From: Nocardia donostiensis
GTDB taxonomy: Bacteria > Actinomycetota > Actinomycetes > Mycobacteriales > Mycobacteriaceae
Reading direction: 5' to 3'
DNA length: 64,000 nucleotides
Assembly (NCBI RefSeq): GCF_002081715.1
Contig: NZ_MUKP01000010.1
Span: forward strand, 1 to 64,000
Below are positions 45,961 to 56,415 of this stretch, one piece after another. The notes under the pieces were generated by a model. It was given only the letters and a program-made list of their open reading frames with translations, was not told the DNA's origin and did not search any database. Within the stretch, counting starts at the first letter, position 1. Every line of letters begins with the position of its first letter. Both the position numbers and the translations under genes were made by a program.

Positions 45961-46833
45961 ATGGCGATCGCGTCACCCCAAGAGGCCGCCGAGGTGGAAG
46001 CGTTCATCCCACTGCTCGCGGGCCGTCGGGTGGTCGCGCTCACCGGTGCGGGCATATCCACCGACAGCGGTATCCCCGACTATCGCGGCCCCGACTCTCC
46101 ACCGCGCAATCCCATGACCTACCAGCAGTTCGTGGGTGACGCCGAATTCCGGCAACGCTATTGGGCGCGCAACCACATCGGCTGGCGGCAGATGGACGCC
46201 GCCCGCCCCAACCCCGGCCATCGCGCCCTGGCCCGGCTGGAACGGGTGGGTGTCGTCACGGGGTTGATCACCCAGAACGTCGACTTGTTGCACACCAAGG
46301 CAGGCAGCCGCCGAGTCATCGACCTGCACGGCACCTATGCCCAGGTGCGCTGCCTGGGCTGTCAGTCCCATATGTCCCGGATGACGCTGGCTGAACGACT
46401 GGAGGCAGCGAATCCCGGTTTCGCCGACGCCGCCACAGCCACCGGGATCGAAGTCGCCCCCGACGCCGACGCCGTGATCGCCGATACCGCGCGCTTTCGC
46501 ATGGTGGATTGCGAACACTGCGGCGGCCTCCTGAAACCGGACATCGTCTACTTCGGCGAGAACGTGCCCAAAGACCGCGTCGCCACGGCATACGATCTGG
46601 TCGACAACGCCGACGCGCTGCTCGTCGCGGGATCCTCACTCACCGTGATGTCGGGTCTACGTTTCGTGCGCCGAGCCGCCACCAACGGCATCCCGATCCT
46701 GATCGTCAACCGCGGCGCAACCCGCGGCGACGCCCTCGCCACCCGCCGGCTCGACGCGGGGTGTTCGTCGGTTATGACGCGAATCGCCGACCAGCTCGAG
46801 GCCATCGCGCACATCGCTCAACCTGCCCACTGA
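45961..46833 (+). CDS. NAD-dependent protein deacylase (sirtuin)
   Basis: A 290-residue Sir2 enzyme. NAD-binding marks are VVALTGAGISTDSGIPDYRG and GLITQNVDLLHTKAGS. The catalytic His is in VIDLHGTYAQ, and the structural zinc is held by RCLGCQ and DCEHCGG. GSSLTVMSGLRFVRR and IVNRGATRGDALA complete the fold. It removes acyl groups from protein lysines using NAD. The sequence resembles the class II (SIRT4-like) group, so deacylase or ADP-ribosyl activity is possible. ATG 45961 is chosen over the long upstream extension. Confidence 0.92.
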   Translation: MAIASPQEAAEVEAFIPLLAGRRVVALTGAGISTDSGIPDYRGPDSPPRNPMTYQQFVGDAEFRQRYWARNHIGWRQMDAARPNPGHRALARLERVGVVTGLITQNVDLLHTKAGSRRVIDLHGTYAQVRCLGCQSHMSRMTLAERLEAANPGFADAATATGIEVAPDADAVIADTARFRMVDCEHCGGLLKPDIVYFGENVPKDRVATAYDLVDNADALLVAGSSLTVMSGLRFVRRAATNGIPILIVNRGATRGDALATRRLDAGCSSVMTRIADQLEAIAHIAQPAH

Positions 46834-46944
46834 CGCGCCCGATGGTTCGAGTTTGTCCGATCACGACATGCGATAGGCCGCCCGAGCGGGCGAACAACAT
46901 CGGACGGCAACCTCCTGTCGTCGCAATCTCGAACCGAAACAAAT

Positions 46945-46958
46945 TAGAACGTGTTCTA
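46945..46958. promoter_or_regulatory. KstR-like operator upstream of acyl-CoA dehydrogenase
   Basis: TAGAACGTGTTCTA is a perfect inverted repeat and agrees with the consensus TnnAACnnGTTnnA known for KstR, the TetR-type repressor of sterol catabolism in mycolate actinomycetes. It ends 43 bases before the ATG at 47002, a normal operator position. Confidence 0.75.
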
Positions 46959-47001
46959 TATTCGGAGGAGACTGTACCGGCGATCCTCGGGAGTTCACGA
47001 C

Positions 47002-48225
47002 ATGTACCAGTGGTCCGACGAAGACCTGATGTTCCGCGACGCACTCCGCGCCTTCATCGACAAGGAGCTCAAACCCCACGTCGACCAGCTGGAAAGCGGC
47101 AAGTTACCGCCGTTCGACATCATCCGCAAGCTGTACGCGACGTTCGGCTTGGACGAGATGGCCCGCGAAGGGCTCGCGAAATCACTCGCCCGGGAGGAAG
47201 CGGGGGAGACCTCGAGCAAATCGGGTGGCGGGTTCAGCGGAGTGGGCAGCATGGGCGTCATCCTCAACAGCGAGCTAGCCGGGGTCAGCCTGGGCCTGGT
47301 GGCGTCCATGGGGGTGAGTCTCGGGCTCGCCGCAGCCACCATCCGCAGCCGCGGCACGCTCGCCCAGAAGAAGCGCTGGCTGCCCGAACTGGTCACCATG
47401 GAGAAGGTCGGCGCCTGGGCGATCACCGAACCGGACTCGGGCTCCGACGCGTTCGGCGGAATGAAGTCCTATGTCCGCCGCGACGGCGAAGACTACATCC
47501 TCAACGGACGCAAGACCTTCATCACCAACGGCCCGTACGCGGACGTGTCCGTCGTCTACGCCAAACTGGACGAAGAAGACGGCACCGACCGACGCGACCG
47601 CAAGGTCCTGACATTCGTGCTCGACAAGGGCATGCCGGGATTCGAACAAAGCCCGCCGTTCAAAAAGATGGGCATGAACTCCTCCCCCACCGGCGAACTG
47701 TTCTTCGACAACGTGCGCATCACCCCGGACCGCCTGCTCGGCGAGACCGAGAACCCGGCCAAGGGCGACGGAAAAGACAGCGCCAAGGAATCTTTCACCG
47801 CCGAACGCATCGGTATCGCCTCCCTGGCGCTCGGCATCATCAACGAATGCCACCGACTGTGCGTGGATTACGCGAAATCCCGCAAACTGTGGGGCAAGGA
47901 GATCGCCCAGTTCCAGCTCATCCAGCTCAAACTCGCCGAGATGGAGATCGCCCGCATCAACGTCCAGAACATGGTGTTCAACGCCATCGAACGCACCGCC
48001 GCAGGCGAAAAAGTCTCCTTGGCCGAGGCATCGGCGATGAAGCTGTACTCCTCCCGCGCCGCCACCGAGGTCGCGATGGAAGCCGTCCAACTGTTCGGCG
48101 GAAACGGCTACATGGCCGAATACAAGGTGGAACAACTCGCCCGCGACGCCAAATCGCTGATGATCTACGCAGGCAGCAACGAAATCCAGGTCACCCACAT
48201 CGCCAAAGGCCTGCTCAACAGGTAG
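47002..48225 (+). CDS. Acyl-CoA dehydrogenase
   Basis: A 407-residue FAD enzyme that introduces the alpha-beta double bond in acyl-CoA. It has AWAITEPDSGSDAFGGMKSY (FAD/substrate loop), KTFITNGPYADVSVVY, FERIGIASLALGI-like ERIGIASLALGIINECH, and a C-terminal VQLFGGNGYMAEYKVEQLAR followed by DAKSLMIYAGSNEIQ, the region usually holding the base. GGAG eight bases upstream supports ATG 47002; the frame begins at 46951 inside the operator. The KstR-like box suggests a role in sterol or related lipid breakdown. Confidence 0.92.
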   Translation: MYQWSDEDLMFRDALRAFIDKELKPHVDQLESGKLPPFDIIRKLYATFGLDEMAREGLAKSLAREEAGETSSKSGGGFSGVGSMGVILNSELAGVSLGLVASMGVSLGLAAATIRSRGTLAQKKRWLPELVTMEKVGAWAITEPDSGSDAFGGMKSYVRRDGEDYILNGRKTFITNGPYADVSVVYAKLDEEDGTDRRDRKVLTFVLDKGMPGFEQSPPFKKMGMNSSPTGELFFDNVRITPDRLLGETENPAKGDGKDSAKESFTAERIGIASLALGIINECHRLCVDYAKSRKLWGKEIAQFQLIQLKLAEMEIARINVQNMVFNAIERTAAGEKVSLAEASAMKLYSSRAATEVAMEAVQLFGGNGYMAEYKVEQLARDAKSLMIYAGSNEIQVTHIAKGLLNR

Positions 48226-48333
48226 TGCCACGAACGGCTGGGACGCTGCGCGGGCTGCCCCGGATGGTGCGGGCTGAACGTCGCCGCGCTCCACCCCACA
48301 CCACCCGGCAACGCGTCCACCTGCGCACTTCGG

Positions 48334-48407
48334 TGCCCCCAGTCGGACTCGAACCGACACTGGGCGGATTTTAAGTCCGCTGCCTCTGCCAATTGGGCTA
48401 TAGGGGC
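48334..48407 (-). tRNA. tRNA with anticodon UAA (tRNA-Leu by code), short variable loop
   Basis: Read on the minus strand: acceptor GCCCCTA pairs with TGGGGGC (one G-U). The D arm is GCC...GGC, the anticodon stem GCGGA/TCCGC with loop CTTAAAA (anticodon TAA), a 5-base variable loop CCAGT, and the T arm GTCGG-TTCGAGT-CCGAC with discriminator A. CCA is not encoded (ACCG follows). The anticodon reads the Leu codon UUA, yet leucine tRNAs normally have a long variable arm, so the identity is noted with care. All stems close, so the gene is not decayed. Confidence 0.85.
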
Positions 48408-48464
48408 GTGCGGCTCAGACTACCGACTCGTACGGATGTACCGGAATCCCCTCCAGCGGGGAGT

Positions 48465-49013
48465 TCAGGTAGTGGGATCGGATTGGATGGCTTGGCAGAC
48501 CTCCACGAGGACGTCGGCGGCCAGCAAGCCGGAGTCGTTGGCGGTGTCGCGAACCTCGATGGACAGGGCGTCGTCGGTGGTGACGGCGCACAGGGACAGT
48601 TGTAGGGCCTCGCCGAGTTGAGCTAGGTGGCGGGCTATGGCCAGTTCGTTCATATCGGGGGACAGCTGGTCCAGGCCGACGGGCTGGGCGTGGATACGGT
48701 GGCGACGCAGCGTGTCCTCGCCCAGCACCTTCATGAAATCGACGGCGGCCGCCATACAGCGGTTGTTGGCAACACGGTATTCGGTGCGATCGGCCACCTT
48801 TTCGATCAGCACGGCGGCGATGGTGGCGGCGGTGAACATGCCGTCGCAGACTCGGGCCGGGGCCGCTTCTGGCGGCCCCTTCGGTGGCTCGGCCAGCGCG
48901 GTGGTCACCGTGTCGATCCAGCGGATCACCAGATCGGTGCCGGTGTCGTCGACCGGCTCCGGCGCGACGATCTGCTGGGCGCGCCGACGGAGCCGCCACC
49001 ATGGATTGCGCAT
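48465..49013 (-). CDS. Hypothetical protein downstream of permease
   Basis: A 182-residue cytoplasmic protein beginning MRNPWWRLRRRAQQIVAPEP. It has an alpha-helical centre (GMFTAATIAAVLIEKVADRT) and a late ELAIARHLAQLGEALQLSLC. No membrane helix or known motif is recognised. Its start lies 4 bases after the permease stop, so it is probably in that operon. It ends 57 bases from the tRNA. Confidence 0.6.
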   Translation of the reverse strand: MRNPWWRLRRRAQQIVAPEPVDDTGTDLVIRWIDTVTTALAEPPKGPPEAAPARVCDGMFTAATIAAVLIEKVADRTEYRVANNRCMAAAVDFMKVLGEDTLRRHRIHAQPVGLDQLSPDMNELAIARHLAQLGEALQLSLCAVTTDDALSIEVRDTANDSGLLAADVLVEVCQAIQSDPTT

Positions 49014-49017
49014 CCGA

Positions 49018-50529
49018 TCACCCCTGTTCCGACGAGGCCTTACCGAGCAGCGAATGCTGCCGGCCGTATGCGAAGTACACCACCAATCCGATCACCATCC
49101 AGACAACGAAACGCAGCCAGGTTTCCACCGACAAATTCAGCATCAGCCACAGGCAGGCCAGCACCGCCAGAATCGGCAGCACCGGAACGAACGGAACCCG
49201 GAAACCGCGCGGCAGATCAGGGCGGGTGCGCCGCAACACCAGCACACCTATCGACACCAGCACGAACGCGAACAGGGTGCCGATATTGACCATTTCCTCC
49301 AGGGTGCCGAATTCGACGAAACCGGCGAGCAGCGCACACGCCACACCGACGATCACGGTGATCCGCACCGGAGTGCCCTTTTTACCGGTCCGGGCGAGCA
49401 CATGCGGGGTCAGCCCGTCGCGCGACATGGCGAACAACACCCGGGTCTGCCCAAGCAGCATCACCATGACAACAGTGGTGAGGCCGGCGAGCGCGCCGAC
49501 GGAAATGATGTTCTTCGCCCAATCGGCACCGTGTAGGGCGAACGCGGTGGCCAGGGTGGCGTCGTTGCCTGCGAGGTCGGTGTAGGGCACCATGCCGGTG
49601 AGTACCAGCGACACCGCCACGTACAGGACGGTGACGATCACCAGCGAGCCGAGAATACCGCGCGGTACGTCGCGCTGCGGATTCTTGGTTTCCTCGGCGG
49701 CGGTGGCGACCACGTCGAAACCGATGAACGCGAAGAACACCAGGCTCGCGGCGGCGAGCAGACCGTACCAGCCGAAGGTGCTGTTACCCGCGCCGGTGAG
49801 GAACGAGAACAACGACTGACGCACCCCTTCTGCCTCTGCACCGGCCTCCGACGGCGGGATGTATGGGCTCAGGTTCGAGGAGTCGAAGAAGGTCAGGCCC
49901 ACCACGATGACCAGCAGAATCACGCCGATCTTGATCGCGACGGCAACCGCAGACACCCGGGAGGACAGCTTGGTCCCGGTCGCCAACAGCACCGTCAGGG
50001 CCGCGATGAGCAGCACCGCGCCCCAGTCGAAGTCAACCCCGCCGATATGCAGCACCGCCGGACCCGAGCCGACCAGGTCACCCAGATATTGGGACCAGCC
50101 TTTGGCCACGACAGCCGCGGCCAGCGCGAACTCCAGGATGAGGTCCCAGCCGATGATCCAGGCGGCCAGCTCGCCGAATGTGGCATAGGAGAACGTGTAG
50201 GCGCTGCCCGCAACCGGGACAGTGGAAGCGAACTCGGCGTAGCACAGCGCGGTCAGACCGCAGGCGATAGCGGCGAAAACGAACGCCAACGACACCGAAG
50301 GACCCGCCACATTGCCCGCGGTGCGGGCGGTGAGGGTGAAAATACCTGCGCCGATGACAACAGCAACACCGAAAATCGCCAGATCCCAGGCGGTGAGGTC
50401 TTTGCGCAATTTCGCGCCGGGTTCGTCGGTGTCACGAATCGATTGCTCCACCGATTTGGTGCGGAACAACTGGTTCCGTCGGGTCGGGATCGCCACGGCG
50501 GTCTCCTTCATCTTCTGTCTCGCGTCCAT
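49018..50529 (-). CDS. APC-family amino acid permease (cationic amino acid transporter type)
   Basis: A 503-residue transporter with about 12-14 membrane helices. It shows the APC start KLRKDLTAWDLAIFGVAVVIGAGIF (conserved Gly-rich loop in helix 1, shown here as VVIGAGIFTLTARTAG), SAYTFSYATFGELAAWIIGW and FFAFIGFDVVATAAEETKNP. The long SVEQSIRDTDEPGAKL N-terminus and the FDVVATAAEE motif are those of CAT-like permeases. Substrate is probably a basic amino acid, by family only. Met7 at 50511 is an alternative start. It lies 22 bases after the upstream peptide transporter gene. Confidence 0.88.
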   Translation of the reverse strand: MDARQKMKETAVAIPTRRNQLFRTKSVEQSIRDTDEPGAKLRKDLTAWDLAIFGVAVVIGAGIFTLTARTAGNVAGPSVSLAFVFAAIACGLTALCYAEFASTVPVAGSAYTFSYATFGELAAWIIGWDLILEFALAAAVVAKGWSQYLGDLVGSGPAVLHIGGVDFDWGAVLLIAALTVLLATGTKLSSRVSAVAVAIKIGVILLVIVVGLTFFDSSNLSPYIPPSEAGAEAEGVRQSLFSFLTGAGNSTFGWYGLLAAASLVFFAFIGFDVVATAAEETKNPQRDVPRGILGSLVIVTVLYVAVSLVLTGMVPYTDLAGNDATLATAFALHGADWAKNIISVGALAGLTTVVMVMLLGQTRVLFAMSRDGLTPHVLARTGKKGTPVRITVIVGVACALLAGFVEFGTLEEMVNIGTLFAFVLVSIGVLVLRRTRPDLPRGFRVPFVPVLPILAVLACLWLMLNLSVETWLRFVVWMVIGLVVYFAYGRQHSLLGKASSEQG

Positions 50530-50550
50530 TCGGTTCGGTTGTGGACCGCC

Positions 50551-52026
50551 CTAATGGACACCTGCCATATGTCGGCTCACCCATGGTGTCAGGCCGACGA
50601 CGATCAGACCGGCAAAAACGGCGACCGCACCGGTAATACCGAAATATGCGAACTCGTGGGCGGGGTCGTAGAAACGAGCCAGAACGCCCGACATAGACGT
50701 CCCCAAACCCACTGACAGAAAGTACAGGGCCATCATTTGCGCGCGAAACGCCTCCGGCGCCAGCTGGGTGGTGACCGAGAGCCCGATCGGTGACAGCAGC
50801 AGCTCCGACACCGCGAACACGGCCATAATGCACAGCACCACCAGCGCGGGCACCGATTGGCCGGTGCCGCCGGTGCTGACCGAAAGCAGCGCGAACAACC
50901 AGAATGCGACCCCCACCCCGATCACCCCCAGCGCGAACTTGTGCGGGGTGCTCGGCGCCCGCGTGCCGAGTTTCGTCCACAGCAGCGCGAACAGCGGCGA
51001 CAACGTAATGACCCACACCGGCTCCACCGAGCCGATCCAGTTCGACGGTGCGGTCCAACCGAAGATCGTCCAGTTCATCCGCTCATCGGAGTACACCGCC
51101 AGCACCGTGAAGATCTGCTGGAACAGCGACCAGAACACCGCGTTCGCCACGAACAGCGGAATGAACGCTCGCACCCGGCTCCGCTCGACCGGTGTCACCC
51201 TGCGATGGGTGAACAGGACGACGAAATAGGCGACCGCGGCCGCGACGATAACCACCGTGGTCACGTCGGACAGGTTGCCCAAGTTGACCTGACCGGTCAC
51301 CACCGCCACCGCGACGACCGCCGCAACACCCACGACCGCCGCAACCAGCCGGCCGACCGAACCACGCGGCAGCGGATCGGGAGCATGCTTACCCGCATCG
51401 CCCAGATTGCGCCGGAACACCGCGTACTGGATCAGGCCCAACGTCATCCCCACCGCGGCCGCGCCGAAACCGGCGTGGAAACCCCATTCCCGCTGCAACA
51501 GTCCCGTCAGCAGCGGGCCGACGAAAGCGCCCAGGTTGATGCCCAGGTAGAACAGGGTGAAACCGCCGTCGCTCCGCGGATCCCCGTGGTCGTAGAGCGT
51601 GCCGAGCAGCGAGGACGCGTTCGCCTTCAACGCCCCGCTGCCCAGCGCGACCAGCACCAGACCCACACCCACCCCGCTCAACCCGGGTAGCACGGCCAAC
51701 GCGAGATGCCCCGCGACCACCACGACCCCGCCGTAGAACACGGTGCGTTCCATACCGAGCAGCCGGTCGGCCACCCACCCGCCGAGGATGGTGCACAAAT
51801 ACACCAGCCCGCCGTATGCGCCGACGAGCCCGAGCCCGGTGTCCTGCGACAGGCCGAGCCCACCGTCGGTCACGGAGTAGTACAGGTAGTACCCGAGGAT
51901 GGTGAGCATCCCGTAGAACGAGAACCGCTCCCACAGCTCCACCCCGAACAGATTCGTCAACCCGATGGGGTGCCCGAACAGCGTCCGCCCCGACGGCGTC
52001 GGCCCCACTTCCACTGCGCCCGCCAT
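50551..52026 (-). CDS. POT-family proton-coupled oligopeptide transporter
   Basis: A 491-residue membrane transporter. The helix 1 signature FGVELWERFSFYGMLTILGY contains the ExxERFxYY-type motif for proton coupling, followed by GAYGGLVYLCTILGGWVADR and GSGALKANASSLLGTLYD, then FTLFYLGINLGAFVGPLL (PTR2 family signatures). It imports di- and tripeptides. ATG 52026 gives the usual short N-terminus; the frame open to 52335 adds no family sequence. A possible operon with the amino acid permease would form a peptide and amino-acid uptake unit. Confidence 0.9.
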   Translation of the reverse strand: MAGAVEVGPTPSGRTLFGHPIGLTNLFGVELWERFSFYGMLTILGYYLYYSVTDGGLGLSQDTGLGLVGAYGGLVYLCTILGGWVADRLLGMERTVFYGGVVVVAGHLALAVLPGLSGVGVGLVLVALGSGALKANASSLLGTLYDHGDPRSDGGFTLFYLGINLGAFVGPLLTGLLQREWGFHAGFGAAAVGMTLGLIQYAVFRRNLGDAGKHAPDPLPRGSVGRLVAAVVGVAAVVAVAVVTGQVNLGNLSDVTTVVIVAAAVAYFVVLFTHRRVTPVERSRVRAFIPLFVANAVFWSLFQQIFTVLAVYSDERMNWTIFGWTAPSNWIGSVEPVWVITLSPLFALLWTKLGTRAPSTPHKFALGVIGVGVAFWLFALLSVSTGGTGQSVPALVVLCIMAVFAVSELLLSPIGLSVTTQLAPEAFRAQMMALYFLSVGLGTSMSGVLARFYDPAHEFAYFGITGAVAVFAGLIVVGLTPWVSRHMAGVH

Positions 52027-52370
52027 CCCCTGACGATCCCACGTCACGGCCCCCTGCGACGGGAATCCACACCGATACCACCCAGAAACCGAGAAACCGG
52101 TGATACGCGCCCGCAAGCGGGTACCGCGGTAGGAGAAAGTGCCCAGTCGATGCGCTGACGAGGTGAGCCGACCACACTCGCGCGTGCTGCGAAGCGACCG
52201 CACCTGACCGAAGCAAACACGGAGGTACCCAAGCCCCACCCAAGGTGAACGCGAGAATACCCAGGCCGCCCGCCCAGACCAAAGGCGGTAGTAGGCAGAC
52301 CCCCACACAGCCGCGCCTATACGGAAGGCACCCATAAAAGCACATGGCCGTAGCGAAGGCGGAGGTACGC
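52027..52370. other. 344-base spacer
   Basis: Divergent intergenic region between the peptide transporter and the SRPBCC gene. No gene, RNA or repeat is seen. It presumably holds both promoters, but no clear -10/-35 pair stands out. Confidence 0.4.
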
Positions 52371-52838
52371 ATGGCGGAAGTGGAAGTGACGGTTCACGCG
52401 CCGATCGAACAGGCGTTCGCGGTCCTGTCCGACGGCTGGATATACGCGGCCTGGGTGGTCGGCGCCTCCCATATCAGGGAGGTAGACGCCGATTGGCCCG
52501 CGGTGGGCAGCCGCATCCACCACAGCGTCGGACCGTGGCCGTTGACCGTGGCCGACGCCACCGAAGTCATCGCTGTCGACCCACCGCACCTGCTGGAACT
52601 CGACGCCCGGCTGTGGTTGTTCGGGGCGGCATGGATCCGGCTCCGGCTGGACGAACCGAGCCCGGGCAGCACCCGTATCCGCATGGCAGAACGCGCAGTA
52701 CGGGGTGCGGGCGCGCTGATCCCCGGCTTCGCCCAGGACCTGGCGCTGAAACCTCGAAACCGAGAAGCATTGCACCGGTTGGCGTCGCTGATCCTCGGCC
52801 GAACCGGCAGCGGGCGTCAGTCACTCTCGTCCGACTGA
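52371..52838 (+). CDS. SRPBCC (polyketide cyclase/START-like) protein
   Basis: A 155-residue protein of the helix-grip fold: AEVEVTVHAPIEQAFAVLSD, then GWIYAAWVVGASHIREVDAD and a C-terminal helix (ALKPRNREALHRLASLILG). SRPBCC proteins bind hydrophobic ligands in an inner cavity; function is otherwise unknown. GGAGG five bases before ATG 52371 fixes this start over the upstream ATG at 52344. Confidence 0.82.
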   Translation: MAEVEVTVHAPIEQAFAVLSDGWIYAAWVVGASHIREVDADWPAVGSRIHHSVGPWPLTVADATEVIAVDPPHLLELDARLWLFGAAWIRLRLDEPSPGSTRIRMAERAVRGAGALIPGFAQDLALKPRNREALHRLASLILGRTGSGRQSLSSD

Positions 52839-52911
52839 TCGCCGAAGGGGTATGCGATCGACAGCGTGCTCGCTGTTCGCCACGGTGGCGGCCGCAGACC
52901 CCGCTCGCAGT

Positions 52912-53859
52912 TCAGGCAATCGACAGCGCGATCCCATCCAAGATGTCGTGCTCGCTCACCACGAGTTCGGTGATACCGGCGCGCCGCGACAACTCTTCGG
53001 CCAGTACCTGTGTGATCACCGCGCCGCCGCCGATCACATCGACCCGGCCGGGGTGCATCGGCCCGAGCGCAGCGCGCTGATCGTGATTCATGCCGATCAG
53101 CCGTTCACATACCGCCCGCACCTCGTCCTGGCTCAGCCTGGACAAATGCACTTGTGCCGCATCGTATTCGGGCAGGTCGAGGGCGACGGCCGCGATCGTG
53201 GTCATGGTGCCCGCGACACCCACCCACGTATGCGCCTCCCCCACCGGCACATGCGTGAACGCCTCCGCGAGCCGCTCGGATGCGAAAGCGCGGGCCGCAG
53301 CGACCTGTTCGCTGTCCGGTGGGTTCCCCGGCAGGCAGCGTTCGGTGATGCGTACACAACCGACATCCGCGGAGAAGGCGGCGTGCACACCGTCGCTGTC
53401 GCCGAGCACCAGCTCGGTCGAACCGCCACCCAGATCGACCACCACGAACGGCCCACGATCCCCGGCCAATTCACCCACCGCGCCCGCGAACGACAGCCGC
53501 GCCTCCTCGTCGCCGGTGATCACCTCCGCTTCCGCGCCCGGCACTACGGCACCTAGTTCAGTGCGGGTCATGGTGAAGAAATCGTCGCGGTTGGCGGCGT
53601 CACGGGTGGCCGAGGTCGCCACCATCCGCACCCGCTTCACCTCGTACTCACGCATCAGCGCGGCATAGTCGGCGAGCGCGACCCGAGTACGCTCGATCGC
53701 CTCCGGCGCGAGCCTGCCCGTCGCGTCCACCCCCTGGCCGAGCCGCACGATGCGCATCTCGCGATGTACGTCGGTGAGTGTGCCGTCCACGCCGGGGTCG
53801 GCGATCAGCAGACGGATGGAATTCGTACCGCAGTCCACGGCGGCGACCCGCTCGCTCAT
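52912..53859 (-). CDS. Exopolyphosphatase/GppA family phosphatase
   Basis: A 315-residue actin-fold enzyme: VAAVDCGTNSIRLLIAD (phosphate-1 loop), MVATSATRDAANRDDF, VITGDEEARLSFAGAV and FVVVDLGGGSTELVLGD (second phosphate loop). It hydrolyses polyphosphate or pppGpp. It corresponds by order to M. tuberculosis Rv1026 (Ppx2/GppA). It overlaps the DUF501 gene by 4 bases, the last of a unit eno, FtsB-like, DUF501, ppx. Confidence 0.92.
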   Translation of the reverse strand: MSERVAAVDCGTNSIRLLIADPGVDGTLTDVHREMRIVRLGQGVDATGRLAPEAIERTRVALADYAALMREYEVKRVRMVATSATRDAANRDDFFTMTRTELGAVVPGAEAEVITGDEEARLSFAGAVGELAGDRGPFVVVDLGGGSTELVLGDSDGVHAAFSADVGCVRITERCLPGNPPDSEQVAAARAFASERLAEAFTHVPVGEAHTWVGVAGTMTTIAAVALDLPEYDAAQVHLSRLSQDEVRAVCERLIGMNHDQRAALGPMHPGRVDVIGGGAVITQVLAEELSRRAGITELVVSEHDILDGIALSIA

Positions 53860-54377
53860 AGCTCCTCTTCTGTTCCCTCGTAGGCGGGCCAGTCGGCGGG
53901 AATCGCGCTACCCCGCAGCCCGTGCTCGGCCGCCAACGCGACGGCCTCATCGCCCAGCGGGTTGACACCCGGCCCTTTCGCCAGCGCATGCGCGATCAGT
54001 ACATGCAGGCATTTCACCCGCTCCGGCATCCCACCGCCGGTGAAATCGGTACCCAAGGGCTCGATCGCGTCGCGTTCGGCCAGATAGCTTTCATGCGCCC
54101 GCCGGTAAGCCTCGGCCAGCTCCGAGTCACGGCCGAGGCGTTCGGTCATCTCCCGCATCACCCCCGCGGACTCCTGTCTGCTCGCCTCGGCGGTGAGCCG
54201 CGGATCGGTCAGGTAATACAGCGTCGGGAACGGGGTGCCGTCCGGCAGCCGCGGCGCGGTTTTCACCACCGCGGGCACACCGTCGGGTGTGCGGTAGGCA
54301 ATGGCCAGCACACCGCGTGGTGTGCGGCCCAACTGGTCGGCGACGATCTGCAGATCCCGGTCGTCGGGTTCGCTCAC
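53856..54377 (-). CDS. DUF501 family protein
   Basis: A 173-residue protein with DUF501 marks: DLQIVADQLGRTPRGVLAIA near the start, PFPTLYYLTDPRLTAEASRQ, ESAGVMREMTERL, and GGMPERVKCLHVLIAHALAK. The GGMPxRVKCLH block is diagnostic. Function unknown, but the family is conserved in actinobacteria between the FtsB-like and ppx genes, as here. GTG 54377 overlaps the upstream stop by 4 bases. Confidence 0.9.
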   Translation of the reverse strand: MSEPDDRDLQIVADQLGRTPRGVLAIAYRTPDGVPAVVKTAPRLPDGTPFPTLYYLTDPRLTAEASRQESAGVMREMTERLGRDSELAEAYRRAHESYLAERDAIEPLGTDFTGGGMPERVKCLHVLIAHALAKGPGVNPLGDEAVALAAEHGLRGSAIPADWPAYEGTEEEL

Positions 54378-54973
54378 CTGGGTCCTTCCGGCTGCCGCGG
54401 TGGCGCGGCGGGGGGTGTTGTTGTCGGTGTCCGTGGTTCGGAGATGCTGCGCCACAGATCGGTGAACCAGGGGTCGGGCTCGCGGGACTTGGTGGTCGGA
54501 TCGACCGGGGCGGGGGCTTCGATACCCGGCACCTGCACGATGTAGGGCGTCTCCCCCGGCATCACCAGCCGCAACCGGTCCCGCGCCTCGGACCGGATAT
54601 AGGCGGGGTCCTGCTGCTCGGCGCGACGGTCACGCAACCGGGCCAGATCCGCTTCCAGTTCCCGGCGTTCCTGCGCCAGCTCGGCGGCCTCGGCGCGCTG
54701 AGTGAGATAGGTGCGCATCGGCACCGCCAACGTCAACGCCAGCGCGCACACCATCATCGCCAGAATCACCGCTTTACCGGTGGAAATACCGAGAATGGTG
54801 TGTTCCGGCCGGTTCCGGGTCCGCCTCTGCTCATCCGATCGGCGGCGCACCTTCCGCTTCGCCGCCGCGGCCCGCGCATGCGGTTCCGGCGACGGGCGGG
54901 AGTGGGCGGCACGCGACGTGCGGCGGTCACCGCGTCCGGCCGGACTGGTCCCACGCGCACGTCGCTCCGTCAT
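54374..54973 (-). CDS. FtsB/DivIC-like septum formation initiator
   Basis: A 199-residue bitopic protein: a basic cytoplasmic N-terminus of about 65 residues, one membrane helix (AVILAMMVCALALTLAVPM), a coiled coil (AEAAELAQERRELEADLARL) and an outer segment with ARDRLRLVMPGETPYIV. This is the FtsB/DivIC plan, part of the cell-division complex. The Pro-rich tail is long. It corresponds to Rv1024 by order. The start lies 15 bases after the eno stop. Confidence 0.88.
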   Translation of the reverse strand: MTERRARGTSPAGRGDRRTSRAAHSRPSPEPHARAAAAKRKVRRRSDEQRRTRNRPEHTILGISTGKAVILAMMVCALALTLAVPMRTYLTQRAEAAELAQERRELEADLARLRDRRAEQQDPAYIRSEARDRLRLVMPGETPYIVQVPGIEAPAPVDPTTKSREPDPWFTDLWRSISEPRTPTTTPPAAPPRQPEGPR

Positions 54974-54988
54974 CGCACTCCCCGCGGA

Positions 54989-56395
<1,407 letters not shown>

Positions 56396-56415
56396 CTACC
56401 GCCGTATGTCGCCCG

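Noticed and set aside
46509..48374. Plus-strand 621-codon open frame
   Set aside because: Arg/Pro-rich shadow in another frame of the sirtuin and acyl-CoA dehydrogenase genes, even reading into the tRNA.
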